Part shown: positions 28,384 through 37,190 of the stretch, piece by piece
Position numbering within the stretch: position 1 is the first letter of the stretch
Layout: each line of letters opens with the position of its first letter
Assembly: GCA_020523905.1 (NCBI GenBank)
Contig: JAJAPZ010000001.1
Location: 120,799 to 184,798, forward strand
Origin: Candidatus Obscuribacterium magneticum
GTDB lineage: Bacteria > Elusimicrobiota > Elusimicrobia > F11
Direction: 5' to 3'
Length of the DNA stretch: 64,000 bases
The notes under the pieces: model-generated
What the model saw: only the letters and a program-made list of their open reading frames with translations
Told to the model about the DNA's origin: nothing
Databases searched by the model: none
Position numbers and translations under genes: made by a program

Positions 28384-29112
28384 TCATAAAGGGGGTTTTC
28401 TCGAATGATATTCGAATGTCCCGGCTTCCGGGAGGCTTTTTCTCCCTCTGTCGTGTAATTTCTCCCCGTACGGAGTCCCGATGCGACGCGTGTAGCCCGG
28501 CCCGACGGACATGATCCCCCGAATGTGCCCAAAAGAGAGGCTCAATAAGACGCCCAGAAGCGCGTGCGCGAGGGCGATGGGGATGAGGTGTCGCCGTCGG
28601 AAAAAGACCTCTGTAAACACCGCGCCGAAGAGAAACGTCGCCGCCATTAACAAGGGATTGGGCCAATGAACAAAGGAAAAAAGAAATCCGTTGATCCACG
28701 GGATTAAGCTTTTTCTCTCGTTAAACACGTTTTCCAGGCGATTGGCGACAAATCCGAGCAGGGCATAGTCCTGGGCGAACGCCCAGACGGGATAGCCGAC
28801 GAAACGAAACCAGAGGTTCCACTCCGCCGGCCCCCGGCGAAGGATGGCCAAAACGGAAAAAGGAATGAGAAACGGCAAGGAAACAAACGTCACAAGTTTA
28901 AAATTCGGCCAAAAGTTTTTCTTCGAGAGTCCCACTCTCTCCAGAGAATCCCCATGGATCCAATTCGACAGGACACAGAGGCCGAGCATGACGAGGGCCA
29001 TGAGGAGGATTGTCGGGCGCCCCTTCTCCCCCCTCCATATCACGCTCAAAATGAGAGCGTAAAAAGCGGCCACCTCAATCGAGGAAATCCATCGCAGGTA
29101 TCGCCCTCTCAT
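28384..29112 (-). CDS. CPBP-family (Abi-like) membrane protein
   Basis: 242 residues from the ATG at 29112, whose ATGA overlaps the stop of the DUF819 gene. A longer upstream frame exists but merely shadows that gene. Multiple membrane segments are present. The FxxxH motif of CPBP proteases appears as FSFVHW and a second His as IALAHALLG, but the expected EExxxR-type motif is replaced by AQDYALLG, so proteolytic activity is uncertain. Family members cleave or process membrane proteins. Coupling to DUF819 and the permease suggests one transcript. Confidence 0.65.
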   Translation of the reverse strand: MRGRYLRWISSIEVAAFYALILSVIWRGEKGRPTILLMALVMLGLCVLSNWIHGDSLERVGLSKKNFWPNFKLVTFVSLPFLIPFSVLAILRRGPAEWNLWFRFVGYPVWAFAQDYALLGFVANRLENVFNERKSLIPWINGFLFSFVHWPNPLLMAATFLFGAVFTEVFFRRRHLIPIALAHALLGVLLSLSFGHIRGIMSVGPGYTRRIGTPYGEKLHDRGRKSLPEAGTFEYHSRKPPL

Positions 29113-30278
29113 TGCATCCACACACCTAAGAGCCGGCATGCATAACCGCCAAAAGCACCCACATAAGTTCCCAGAACCACTCCTACAATGGCCATTAAAA
29201 CGCCAAAATGGGCCATTCCAGGCCTGTAAACACCGGCCACAATGGGTGCTGATATGGCGCCCCCCACATTGGCCTGGCTGGCCGTGGCGAGTAGAAACAA
29301 TGGCATCTTCAACAAACGGCCCAGATAAAGAAGCAACACGCCATGAATGGTGAGAACGCCGATCCCAAATAAAATATATAGTGGCGCTTCCCGGGCCGCA
29401 CTCAAATTGGTCTTCGCCCCAATCGTGATGAGAACGAAATACAAAGCCAGTTGTCCGTAAGAAGAAGCGCCTTTCTCTTCCAATCTCTTTAGAGGCGTGG
29501 AGGCAAAAAATAGAGCCAGCGTCGTTGATAAAAGAATGGCCCAGCCGCTGGCGGTTAATATTGAAAACAGGGAGCCAACAAGTTTCCCCCCTCGGATCAT
29601 CATCTCGCCAAAAAGAAATCCGGCGCCGAGGACCACGGCGCTTGAGAGGATCCGATCCTTCCAAGGCGGCCTTTTCCCCCCCTCGTCCCTGGGGGCAGCG
29701 GCTTTCTCTTCAAGTCCCTCCTCGAACTCACTTTTTCCCGCCGCATCGAAAAATTTTTGATACGCCGCTCCGAAGATCAAAACCGCCATCCAGCTATACG
29801 AGAGAACAGTGTCCACAATGATCAGTGGAGCGAATCCGGCATCGCTCAACCGGAGGATTTCTTTGACGGCCAGCATGTTGGCGCTGCCGCCGGTCCAGGT
29901 GGCGAGCAAGGCGCCGCCCGCCTTCCACCCTTCCTCCGGCAGAAACCGCCCGATCAAAAGAAATGAGATCCAGGTGGCCAGCGTCATGGTCCCCACGCCC
30001 AACATCATGGCGCCCAGGGCCTTTGGGCCCATCCGTAAAACGGACCGAAGCGGCGTTCCCACCAGCATCAAGACGAGCGCCGCGCACAAAACATGCAGAC
30101 TCACCCAGTCATAGAGCGCCGCTTTCGACGGCAGCCACCCAAGCGTGTTCATGACGATGGGAAGAAAATAAATCCAAAACGGGGTGGGCAAAAAACGCTC
30201 GATTTTTTTCCCGAGGCGGGTCCGGAAGAAGGACAGAACAAAGACAAGAAGGCAAAAAAGTTTCAGAAAGAGAAGCAC
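29109..30278 (-). CDS. DUF819-family integral membrane protein
   Basis: 389 residues with about ten membrane segments. The family pattern is visible: FLPIVMNTLGWLP at the start, TWTGGSANMLAVKEIL in the middle and ATASQANVGGAISAPIVAGV near the end, the last like a transporter re-entrant loop. Function is unknown but probably transport. A hydrophilic loop around residues 185-210 is rich in Glu/Lys. The gene starts 16 nt inside the end of the permease gene and ends in an ATGA overlap with the CPBP-like gene, so the three are translationally linked. Confidence 0.8.
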   Translation of the reverse strand: MLLFLKLFCLLVFVLSFFRTRLGKKIERFLPTPFWIYFLPIVMNTLGWLPSKAALYDWVSLHVLCAALVLMLVGTPLRSVLRMGPKALGAMMLGVGTMTLATWISFLLIGRFLPEEGWKAGGALLATWTGGSANMLAVKEILRLSDAGFAPLIIVDTVLSYSWMAVLIFGAAYQKFFDAAGKSEFEEGLEEKAAAPRDEGGKRPPWKDRILSSAVVLGAGFLFGEMMIRGGKLVGSLFSILTASGWAILLSTTLALFFASTPLKRLEEKGASSYGQLALYFVLITIGAKTNLSAAREAPLYILFGIGVLTIHGVLLLYLGRLLKMPLFLLATASQANVGGAISAPIVAGVYRPGMAHFGVLMAIVGVVLGTYVGAFGGYACRLLGVWMQ

Positions 30279-31627
30279 GCTAAGAACCGAACCCAGAGAC
30301 GCTTCAACGTCTCTTCCAGGGTGTCATGATGACGTTTCCAGAAATAATACACGGGTATTCCGACGACAAAAAGTCCGAGACCGACGGGGCCATACCAGCC
30401 CCGCCTCATCACCGTGGCCACCAGAGCCCAGACGGAGATAAAGGCGTAAACCGCCGGAATCCAGGGATATCCCCAGCACCGGTAAGGCCGGGGATGATGC
30501 GGGTGGGTTTTCCGGAACACATAAATGGAGAGAATCGTCATCGTCGACACGACGACCAAGGGCACCGACAAAATCATCAATATCTTTTCAAAATCGCCGA
30601 TCAAAATTAAAAAGCATCCCCAAAATCCCTGAAATAGAATGGCGCCATAGGGCGTCTTGTAGACCGGATGAACACGGCCCGCAAATTTAAAAAAGAGACC
30701 GTCCCGCCCCATCGCAAAGGCCGTCCGCGGATTGGCCAAAAAGGACGCGCTCAGGCAGCCGAAAACCGACGTCGCCACCAGGGCCGTAATGAGATAGTGA
30801 GCCTTGGATCCAAAGAGATGGCTGGCCGCCACATGGGCGATCCGAACCTCCCCGACCAACTGATTTAAAGGAACGGCATAGAGATAAACCGCGTTCATCA
30901 ACATGTAGATGAACGTGGTCGCGAGCGTTCCGAAGATAAGGGACAAAGGAATCATCCGGTCGGGGTCTTTGACTTCTTCCGTTACAAAGGTGGTTGCATT
31001 CCACCCGGAGTAGGTAAACGCCATGGGCACCAAGGACGCTCCAATGGCGACGACGACGCCGCCCGTCGGCCCTAAAAAGAGGGGGTGAAACGCGTCGGGT
31101 TGGCCTTGCCCAATGAAAAATCCAAAGGTCACCAAAAGGAGCATCGCCAATATTTTGGTCAGGGTGACACTGTTCATCACCCAAGCGCCAATCTTGACGT
31201 CACGGGAATTGATCAGCATAAGAATCAGAACAACCGCGATGGAAAACAATTTCGACGTCCACGTCCCCGTATGCAATCCCAGGTACTCGGAAAAGCCGAT
31301 GGCCATGAGGGCGATGCCGCCTGTCCCGGTAATCACGGTATAAGACCAACCATAGAGGAAAGCCACCATCGGTCCATAGGCTTCCTTTATGAAAACATAA
31401 CTCCCGCCGGCTTTCGGGAATAGGGTCCCCAATTCGGCATAAATGAGGGCGCCCGTCATCGCCAAGAAACCGCCGATCAGCCACGCCAAAAGCACCCAGC
31501 CCGCCGACGGAAGTCCAACGGCCACCTCCCCCGGTGTTGTAAAAATCCCCACACCGATGATGTTCCCGATCACAAGCAACGTGCAGGTGAAAAGCCCCAA
31601 TTCCCGCTTTAGTTCTGACACGCGCAT
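30263..31627 (-). CDS. APC-superfamily amino acid permease
   Basis: 454 residues, about 12 membrane segments. The first segment carries the substrate-binding GIGIF-like motif (NIIGVGIFTTPG), and TM2-3 contain ALIYAELGTLFPKAGGSYVF, typical of amino acid/polyamine antiporters of the LAT type. It would move amino acids across the inner membrane. Upstream AAGGAGAG lies only 2 nt from the ATG at 31627, whereas the GTG at codon 3 (31621) has 8 nt spacing, so GTG may be the true start. It follows the NlpC/P60 gene after 16 nt. Confidence 0.88.
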   Translation of the reverse strand: MRVSELKRELGLFTCTLLVIGNIIGVGIFTTPGEVAVGLPSAGWVLLAWLIGGFLAMTGALIYAELGTLFPKAGGSYVFIKEAYGPMVAFLYGWSYTVITGTGGIALMAIGFSEYLGLHTGTWTSKLFSIAVVLILMLINSRDVKIGAWVMNSVTLTKILAMLLLVTFGFFIGQGQPDAFHPLFLGPTGGVVVAIGASLVPMAFTYSGWNATTFVTEEVKDPDRMIPLSLIFGTLATTFIYMLMNAVYLYAVPLNQLVGEVRIAHVAASHLFGSKAHYLITALVATSVFGCLSASFLANPRTAFAMGRDGLFFKFAGRVHPVYKTPYGAILFQGFWGCFLILIGDFEKILMILSVPLVVVSTMTILSIYVFRKTHPHHPRPYRCWGYPWIPAVYAFISVWALVATVMRRGWYGPVGLGLFVVGIPVYYFWKRHHDTLEETLKRLWVRFLACFSF

Positions 31628-31643
31628 CTCTCCTTTCTATTGG

Positions 31644-32450
31644 CTATTCGGCCTTCGGAAAAAGGGAACCAAAATAAATGACCCGGTCGCCGAGCGTCTG
31701 CCCGTCTTTCAGCTCGAAGAGCTTCCTCCCGAAACGATCCTTAAAGGTGATAATCCGCACCTTCTCTTGCGACTGCGGGGCCTCCAGGAGTTCCTCCCCC
31801 CCCGCATAGAAAGCGACGTGAACCATTTTCTTTGGCTTGTCTTTGTCCGCCAAAAAAATGAGATCGGCGGGTTTCAATTCCGGCGGAGCCACGGGCCTTG
31901 ACCGCATGTACTGCTCCTGAGCATCGCGCGGAACGAACCATCCCCCCTGCCGGAACGACCAATTGATCAATCCCGAACAATCGACGCCGGTCTTCACGTC
32001 CTTGTTTGCCGGGTCGTGCAGGGATCGCCCTCCCCACAAGTAAGGGGACCCCAAATGTTTCTTGGCCATCGATAAAATTTTCTCCCGGAGTTCCCTCTCC
32101 GGCAAATCCAATTTCTTCAACCGGTGGTGCCGGCGGACGTCGCCCGTCAAGGCAATCCATCGGACCCACCCGGGATAGCCTTCCCACCGCTCGTTGTGGG
32201 TAAATTCCAACTGTTCCGGGCATTCGATCCGCGCCCAGGCTCCCTTCTTTTCCAAAACAAGAACCGGTTCCCCCTCCAACACTTGTGTTTCCTGAAGAGG
32301 ATCGTATTCGTAACGATCATTGGGAGGAAGGGCTTCGGCCCGGACGTCAGCCACCGTGGCCGCCACCACCATCGGCCGCGGTGTGGGATTCCCTAGGACC
32401 GACACAACAAGGAAGAAGAGGAGGGTCAGAAAAAAGAAGACGGCTCTCAC
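31644..32450 (-). CDS. Secreted NlpC/P60 peptidase with SH3-like domain
   Basis: 268 residues, starting with GTG. A signal peptide (MRAVFFFLTLLFFLVVSVLG) is followed by a bacterial SH3-like region (about 45-105) and the NlpC/P60 domain from about 115. The catalytic Cys is Cys158 in GVDCSGL, with His in VHVAFYAG near 211. Such enzymes cut the peptide stems of peptidoglycan between gamma-D-Glu and the diamino acid. GTGA overlap with the preceding amidase stop couples the two cell-wall hydrolases. Confidence 0.88.
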   Translation of the reverse strand: MRAVFFFLTLLFFLVVSVLGNPTPRPMVVAATVADVRAEALPPNDRYEYDPLQETQVLEGEPVLVLEKKGAWARIECPEQLEFTHNERWEGYPGWVRWIALTGDVRRHHRLKKLDLPERELREKILSMAKKHLGSPYLWGGRSLHDPANKDVKTGVDCSGLINWSFRQGGWFVPRDAQEQYMRSRPVAPPELKPADLIFLADKDKPKKMVHVAFYAGGEELLEAPQSQEKVRIITFKDRFGRKLFELKDGQTLGDRVIYFGSLFPKAE

Positions 32451-34189
32451 GGCTTCGTCTCACTCATGAATTCATAGATGGCGGAAGCGATGGTTTGGGC
32501 GACCATGGCCTGGTGCTGCGGTTGCAAAAACATCTCCTCGTATTCGGGCAGAATCAAAAATCCCTGCTCGAAAAGAATGGACGGCATCTGTGTCGCCCGG
32601 CACACAGCCAGGTTGGAGCGCCACACACCCTGATCCCGGATTTTCGTTTTCCCCCCATAAATCCGATGGATGAGCTCGGCCAGCCGGTGGCTCTGCGGAT
32701 GGTAATAATGGACGCTGTAGCCGTCGACGTCCCGGGGGTTTTGCCCTTCCGAACAAGCGTCGGAATGGAGGCTGATATAAAAATGAGCTTTCTCCTGTCC
32801 GGCGAGACTCACCCGGTCCTGCAGGGAAATTTCCTTGGTGCCATCCTGTATCATCACAACCTGAGCCCCGCGCCGTTCCAATTCATTCTTCACCTCTTTG
32901 GCCACCATCATATTCACCGAGAACTCCGTGTTCCCCAAGGGCCCGATGGTCCCGTAACTTTGACGCGAATGACCGGCGTCGACGGCGACTTTCAGCCCCT
33001 TCAAGGAACCGCGAGTGGCGGCAGCGCGTGGCCGGTGCCGAATCTCCACGATGAGCTTCGTCCCTTCGTAACGAACGTCATAGCCCCAGGGTTCCTTTTG
33101 CGAGGTCCGAATGTCCAGGGTATAAGCCTGCGGCTCCATCTGCCGCCACGTCAGCTCCCGAACGACTGTTCCCGTTGATATATAGTGAATGCGGTCGGTG
33201 TCGGCCACGACGCCGTAGAGCGTCAAGAAAAGCCGGTGGGGATCCGCCAATTGATCGACGCGAAAGGGATGCCGATACTGAAGTTGTAATTCGAGGACCG
33301 AGCTGACGTCTGTGGCATCCACCCGTATTCCCCCCGCGACGCTTTTGGCCTCCGCCGTGCCCCGCGGCAGCTCCATGGCAGAAGCCGCCTTGATCCAACC
33401 CTCGCTCACCTCCGACAGCTGGACCCTCACAAAATCGCCCCACTCTCCCGTGACTTCAAACCGCATCCCTTTCAACAAAATCAAGGAATAACCGAAGTCC
33501 GTCGCCGGACCCGTCAATAGGATCGAGTCCTCCCGCAGTTCCACAAAGCGGGGGACCCGTCGCCTTTGAACCGTGATAGAAGCCCCGGCGCGTTCGGTCA
33601 ACTTTTTGCCGTCTTTCCGGCGAAAAAGAAAGGCGATATCGTCTTCTTCAAAGGAATCGCTCGATTGGATTTTATAGATGCCCTTATAAATTCCTTTGAC
33701 GTCGCCCGGTTGCTCCAACATCGGATAAAATTCACCGCCTCCGACTCGAAAAAGGGCCTTGCCGTTGGGCGCGGCGTGGCAGGTCACCGTCACCATATCG
33801 TCGGGCCGCAACACCACGCGCCCCCGCGGGCTCATGGGCTCGATCAGGCGATAATCCTCCGGATACGTTTCCAATCCTTCCGCCACCATCACCGTCCGCG
33901 TCACGGTCGCGGTGCTCAGCCCGTCCGTCGAAAACGCCTCGATCTTAAACTTGCCCTTCTGAAAGGGAATCATGGTGAGGAAGCCCCCGTTGGTATAAAG
34001 CGTCACCGTGGTCCCATTGATGGTAACGGCGGCCGAGGCCGGCGAGACCGATCCAAAAACGAAGGAGGATTTCAGCGGTGGGAGACTGTCATTTTCAAAC
34101 GGCTGGACGATTTTCAGGACGACCTGGGCCTCCGCCAAAGCACGCAGCCCAAAGGTCACGAGGACGAAGAAAATAAAAACTTTTCTCAT
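32447..34189 (-). CDS. N-acetylmuramoyl-L-alanine amidase (Amidase_3) with AMIN/SH3-like regions
   Basis: About 580 residues from the ATG at 34189, which begins a signal peptide (MRKVFIFFVLVTFGLRALAEA); the upstream 31-codon extension is rejected because it runs into non-protein-like sequence. An Ig-like/SH3-like middle section and an AMIN-like beta region (about 280-380) precede the Amidase_3 domain (about 385-580). Zinc ligands are visible in VDAGHS, GNTEFSVN and SLHSDA, and the catalytic Glu in LFEQGF. The enzyme removes peptide stems from muramic acid in the periplasm. It is coupled to the NlpC/P60 gene. Confidence 0.88.
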   Translation of the reverse strand: MRKVFIFFVLVTFGLRALAEAQVVLKIVQPFENDSLPPLKSSFVFGSVSPASAAVTINGTTVTLYTNGGFLTMIPFQKGKFKIEAFSTDGLSTATVTRTVMVAEGLETYPEDYRLIEPMSPRGRVVLRPDDMVTVTCHAAPNGKALFRVGGGEFYPMLEQPGDVKGIYKGIYKIQSSDSFEEDDIAFLFRRKDGKKLTERAGASITVQRRRVPRFVELREDSILLTGPATDFGYSLILLKGMRFEVTGEWGDFVRVQLSEVSEGWIKAASAMELPRGTAEAKSVAGGIRVDATDVSSVLELQLQYRHPFRVDQLADPHRLFLTLYGVVADTDRIHYISTGTVVRELTWRQMEPQAYTLDIRTSQKEPWGYDVRYEGTKLIVEIRHRPRAAATRGSLKGLKVAVDAGHSRQSYGTIGPLGNTEFSVNMMVAKEVKNELERRGAQVVMIQDGTKEISLQDRVSLAGQEKAHFYISLHSDACSEGQNPRDVDGYSVHYYHPQSHRLAELIHRIYGGKTKIRDQGVWRSNLAVCRATQMPSILFEQGFLILPEYEEMFLQPQHQAMVAQTIASAIYEFMSETKP

Positions 34190-34238
34190 AGGGGAATTGC
34201 GATCATAACTAAAAGGCGCGCGTCCTGGCGAGCGTTCA

Positions 34239-37139
34239 TTAAAACAACGGCCCCAAGGTGATGTACCAAATGGTCGAGCCATCGGTTGTGCGCTTGACCC
34301 ACTGCACCGTGAAATTGATTTGGAATGATTGCATGATGAAGGTGGGAAGCATGATCCCCACCCCGACGGAATTCATCCCCTTTTTCACTTCATACTGCTC
34401 CCTCTCCAGCTGATTGTCCCACCCATAGCCATAGTCATCAAAGAAGATCAGGTAAGCGGCTCGTGTGAAAAAATCGGGAATCAAATGCCGCGTTCGCCAA
34501 TGCACATACTTGAGCCGCACCCGCGCTTCGGCGCTCGCCACCACGGCATTGGTTTTTTTATTTTGCAGAGAATTGCTAAAGCCTCGGAGCCGGTCGATTC
34601 CCCCTAAGCGGAACACCTGCGGTTCCGGCCCCGTGCTTCGGCCGTAAAAGAGCCGCCCCACCAATGTACTTTCCCGAGGCACGGGAATGTACTGCACGGC
34701 TTCAAAAGCTCCCGAATTATATTCCCGGTGACCGCCGTAACGGGGCGTGGCCTGGCGGACCATGAGGCCCACGCTTGTGCCCTCCGTCGCCACCAGGTAG
34801 CGGCCGGTGACGGTATCGTAAAGATAGCCGGCGGTCCAGTAACGCTCGACCTGATCTTCATTGGGTAGGGCATCATCCAAATATAATTCCCTCCGCTCGT
34901 AGGCTCCGACGCCCGCCTGGATCGAATTCACACGGTCGAGAGGATAGGTCACAAGTCCGACGGCGTCCGTGTCTCTTCTCTGGTGGGTTTGGTCGATGTC
35001 GTGGTAATACCGGAGGTCCCGATATCCCAAGGTGAACTCGGGACGGAACCGGGCATAGGTATAAAATAACGCCAAATCCAAATAATCGTTTCCCGAGGCG
35101 TATTGCATTTGCTGTTGAACAACATGATTGCCCAACAATTCCGAAAACTGCCAGATGTCGGCAAACACAAATCCGTCCAACGTGGAATAGTAAAGAAAAG
35201 GAAGAAAAAGATCGGTGGATGCCTGAAACCGGTACGGACGCGGCAAGCCCAGAAAAAGAGGCGATTCAAATCCCGGCAGACCTTCAGCCAACGCTTTCCG
35301 TCGTGCCGCGGCCTTGGCGGGATCGGTGGGGGGTTCCCACCCCTCTTCATCCCCCGGGCTCGGTTTCCCCGGAGATGGGACCCCCGACTCCACGGCCTCG
35401 AAAGGTTGAATATACCGACGGTCGAAGTCCGGTATGGCAGTGATGTGCTTCTCGCCATCGTCATAGGCCGAGAAATAAAGAGACCGGTTGGCGGGGCTGT
35501 AAAAGGGAGAAAAGGCCCCTCCCACCAACTGGGTGAGGCGTGTCGGCACCGACGATCCTCGCAAAAGATAAAGATCAAATCCATACGCCCCCGCGTCATC
35601 ACGGTCGCGCACGAACAGAATGGAACCGTCGGGCAAATAAGACGGCTCTTCCGAATAACCGACCAGAGGCGCCAGAAGACGGGCCGAGGCGGGATCATCC
35701 ATTGTCATCTCATAAAGGTCGCGGCCACGAGGTTCCGTTCCCGTCTCATTCATGACCTCCCCCGAAAAGACAATCCGGCGTCCATCGGGCGAAAAGCCGG
35801 GATCCCGCTCGTCTTGAGGGTTTTCCGTCAAGCGTTTCAAGACCTTGCCCTTTCGGTTAATGAGATAGAGGTCGTTGACCCCCTGCGTCATGCCGACACA
35901 CACCATCTCATCTTTGACCGGAGAGAAAACGGGGGAGCGAATCTCGTCAAAAGGAATTTTGACCCTTTTCATTTTTCGGTTGTTTAAATTCAGCAAGTAA
36001 AGATAATCCCGCTGCTTCTTTTCCCCGGCAAAGGCGAGCCACTGGTCGTCGGGAGAAAGGGAGAGGGAGCGACCTTTTTTATGAATATTTTCCAGCTTGG
36101 ACCACGGCACGTCCACCAAGATCTCGAGGCGCGTCGAATGAATGTCGTATTCGTAAATCCGCGACAGGCCTTGTCGATCACTCAGGAAATACATTTTTCG
36201 TCCGTCTCTCGAGACCACGGGAGAGAGGTTGAATTGAGGAAGGCGGTCCGGAAATGTCAACGGCAGGCCGTAATCTTTCGGATGTTTTGCGGTCTTAAAG
36301 AGGGCGGCGTATTGATCGCGAAGCCATTCCTGAAAACGGAAATCAAACCGGTCCAGATCCAATCCCAACATCTCCTCCAGCGCCATCGACACATCAAAAT
36401 GATCTTTCATGAGGACAAGCAGTTTTCCGATTTTGTCCGGGCCATACTCATCGGCCAAAAAGTCCATGGCCGCTTCCCCGGTTTTATACGCGAGGGTCAC
36501 CTGATCCGGTTTCAAATGAGAAAAGCCGTGCAATTCGGGCAGGGGCAGGATTTTATTGTTGGCGACGGAATCGCGGACGACCATGTCCATCGTCGCTTCA
36601 TCCAGATCCCCCCCGCCATACTCCGCCATCCCTTCCATCATCCACAAGGCGTAAAAAGGGGACTTCAAGAGGCGGATGGATTTCCAAAATCCGCCGTACA
36701 AAATGTTGAATTGAACAACGTGGGTAAATTCGTGGGGAATAACATGACTGAGCCATGTTTGCGATCCATCGTTGTAGACGAGAAAACGGTTCTTAAAGGC
36801 CTCGGTCACGCCGCCGGTTCCCTCGCCGATGGGAACAATGTTGGTCTGTTCAAACTGGTTGTGATTGGTGTAGAAAAAGAAGGGCGTCCGGCCGGGGACG
36901 AAATAGCCGAACCTCTCGCCGACGTTTTTCCACGCCTTTTCCAGGGTTCGCGCTACAACCGGAATCAGATGATACGTCGCCGAATCGTAATAGATGTCAA
37001 AATGGTCCGTCTGAACGTGTTGCCAGCGATACTGGTCGACCCGGACATTGTTGTAACTAACGGCCCATACCGTCAGGGGAAGAAACAGCAGAAGGAGAAC
37101 CGTTGAGAGACGAGAACGAAAAAGGGATTTTAACGACAT
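34239..37139 (-). CDS. Metallopeptidase-like / TolB-type propeller / BamA-type barrel fusion
   Basis: 966 residues. A signal peptide (about 1-26) precedes a gluzincin-like domain with HEFTH near residue 136 and a downstream MMEGMAEY that supplies the expected Glu ligand. A PD40/TolB-like beta-propeller (about 290-600) shows repeats such as SRDGRKMYFLSDRQGLSRIYEYD and FSPDGRRIVFSGEV. The C-terminal third is an outer-membrane barrel of the BamA/Omp85 type, with FRLGGIDRLRGFS matching the (V/I)RGF-like motif of the family, ending in Phe. The protein is probably anchored in the outer membrane with protease and propeller in the periplasm. It starts 51 nt after rpsA and may be cotranscribed. Confidence 0.8.
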   Translation of the reverse strand: MSLKSLFRSRLSTVLLLLFLPLTVWAVSYNNVRVDQYRWQHVQTDHFDIYYDSATYHLIPVVARTLEKAWKNVGERFGYFVPGRTPFFFYTNHNQFEQTNIVPIGEGTGGVTEAFKNRFLVYNDGSQTWLSHVIPHEFTHVVQFNILYGGFWKSIRLLKSPFYALWMMEGMAEYGGGDLDEATMDMVVRDSVANNKILPLPELHGFSHLKPDQVTLAYKTGEAAMDFLADEYGPDKIGKLLVLMKDHFDVSMALEEMLGLDLDRFDFRFQEWLRDQYAALFKTAKHPKDYGLPLTFPDRLPQFNLSPVVSRDGRKMYFLSDRQGLSRIYEYDIHSTRLEILVDVPWSKLENIHKKGRSLSLSPDDQWLAFAGEKKQRDYLYLLNLNNRKMKRVKIPFDEIRSPVFSPVKDEMVCVGMTQGVNDLYLINRKGKVLKRLTENPQDERDPGFSPDGRRIVFSGEVMNETGTEPRGRDLYEMTMDDPASARLLAPLVGYSEEPSYLPDGSILFVRDRDDAGAYGFDLYLLRGSSVPTRLTQLVGGAFSPFYSPANRSLYFSAYDDGEKHITAIPDFDRRYIQPFEAVESGVPSPGKPSPGDEEGWEPPTDPAKAAARRKALAEGLPGFESPLFLGLPRPYRFQASTDLFLPFLYYSTLDGFVFADIWQFSELLGNHVVQQQMQYASGNDYLDLALFYTYARFRPEFTLGYRDLRYYHDIDQTHQRRDTDAVGLVTYPLDRVNSIQAGVGAYERRELYLDDALPNEDQVERYWTAGYLYDTVTGRYLVATEGTSVGLMVRQATPRYGGHREYNSGAFEAVQYIPVPRESTLVGRLFYGRSTGPEPQVFRLGGIDRLRGFSNSLQNKKTNAVVASAEARVRLKYVHWRTRHLIPDFFTRAAYLIFFDDYGYGWDNQLEREQYEVKKGMNSVGVGIMLPTFIMQSFQINFTVQWVKRTTDGSTIWYITLGPLF

Positions 37140-37190
37140 ATCAGGCTAAGTTTAACAGCCCTTCGGATCGAAGGAAAGATGAGAAATAAT

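Noticed and set aside
29113..29664. Upstream extension of the CPBP frame
   Set aside because: It is the out-of-frame shadow of the DUF819 gene, and the ATGA overlap gives a better start at 29112.
34190..34282. 31-codon upstream extension of the amidase
   Set aside because: The ATG at 34189 begins a proper signal peptide, and the extension runs into the end of the neighbouring gene.
35103..37106. Long + strand frames opposite the barrel fusion
   Set aside because: Antisense shadows; the - strand frame carries all recognisable motifs.
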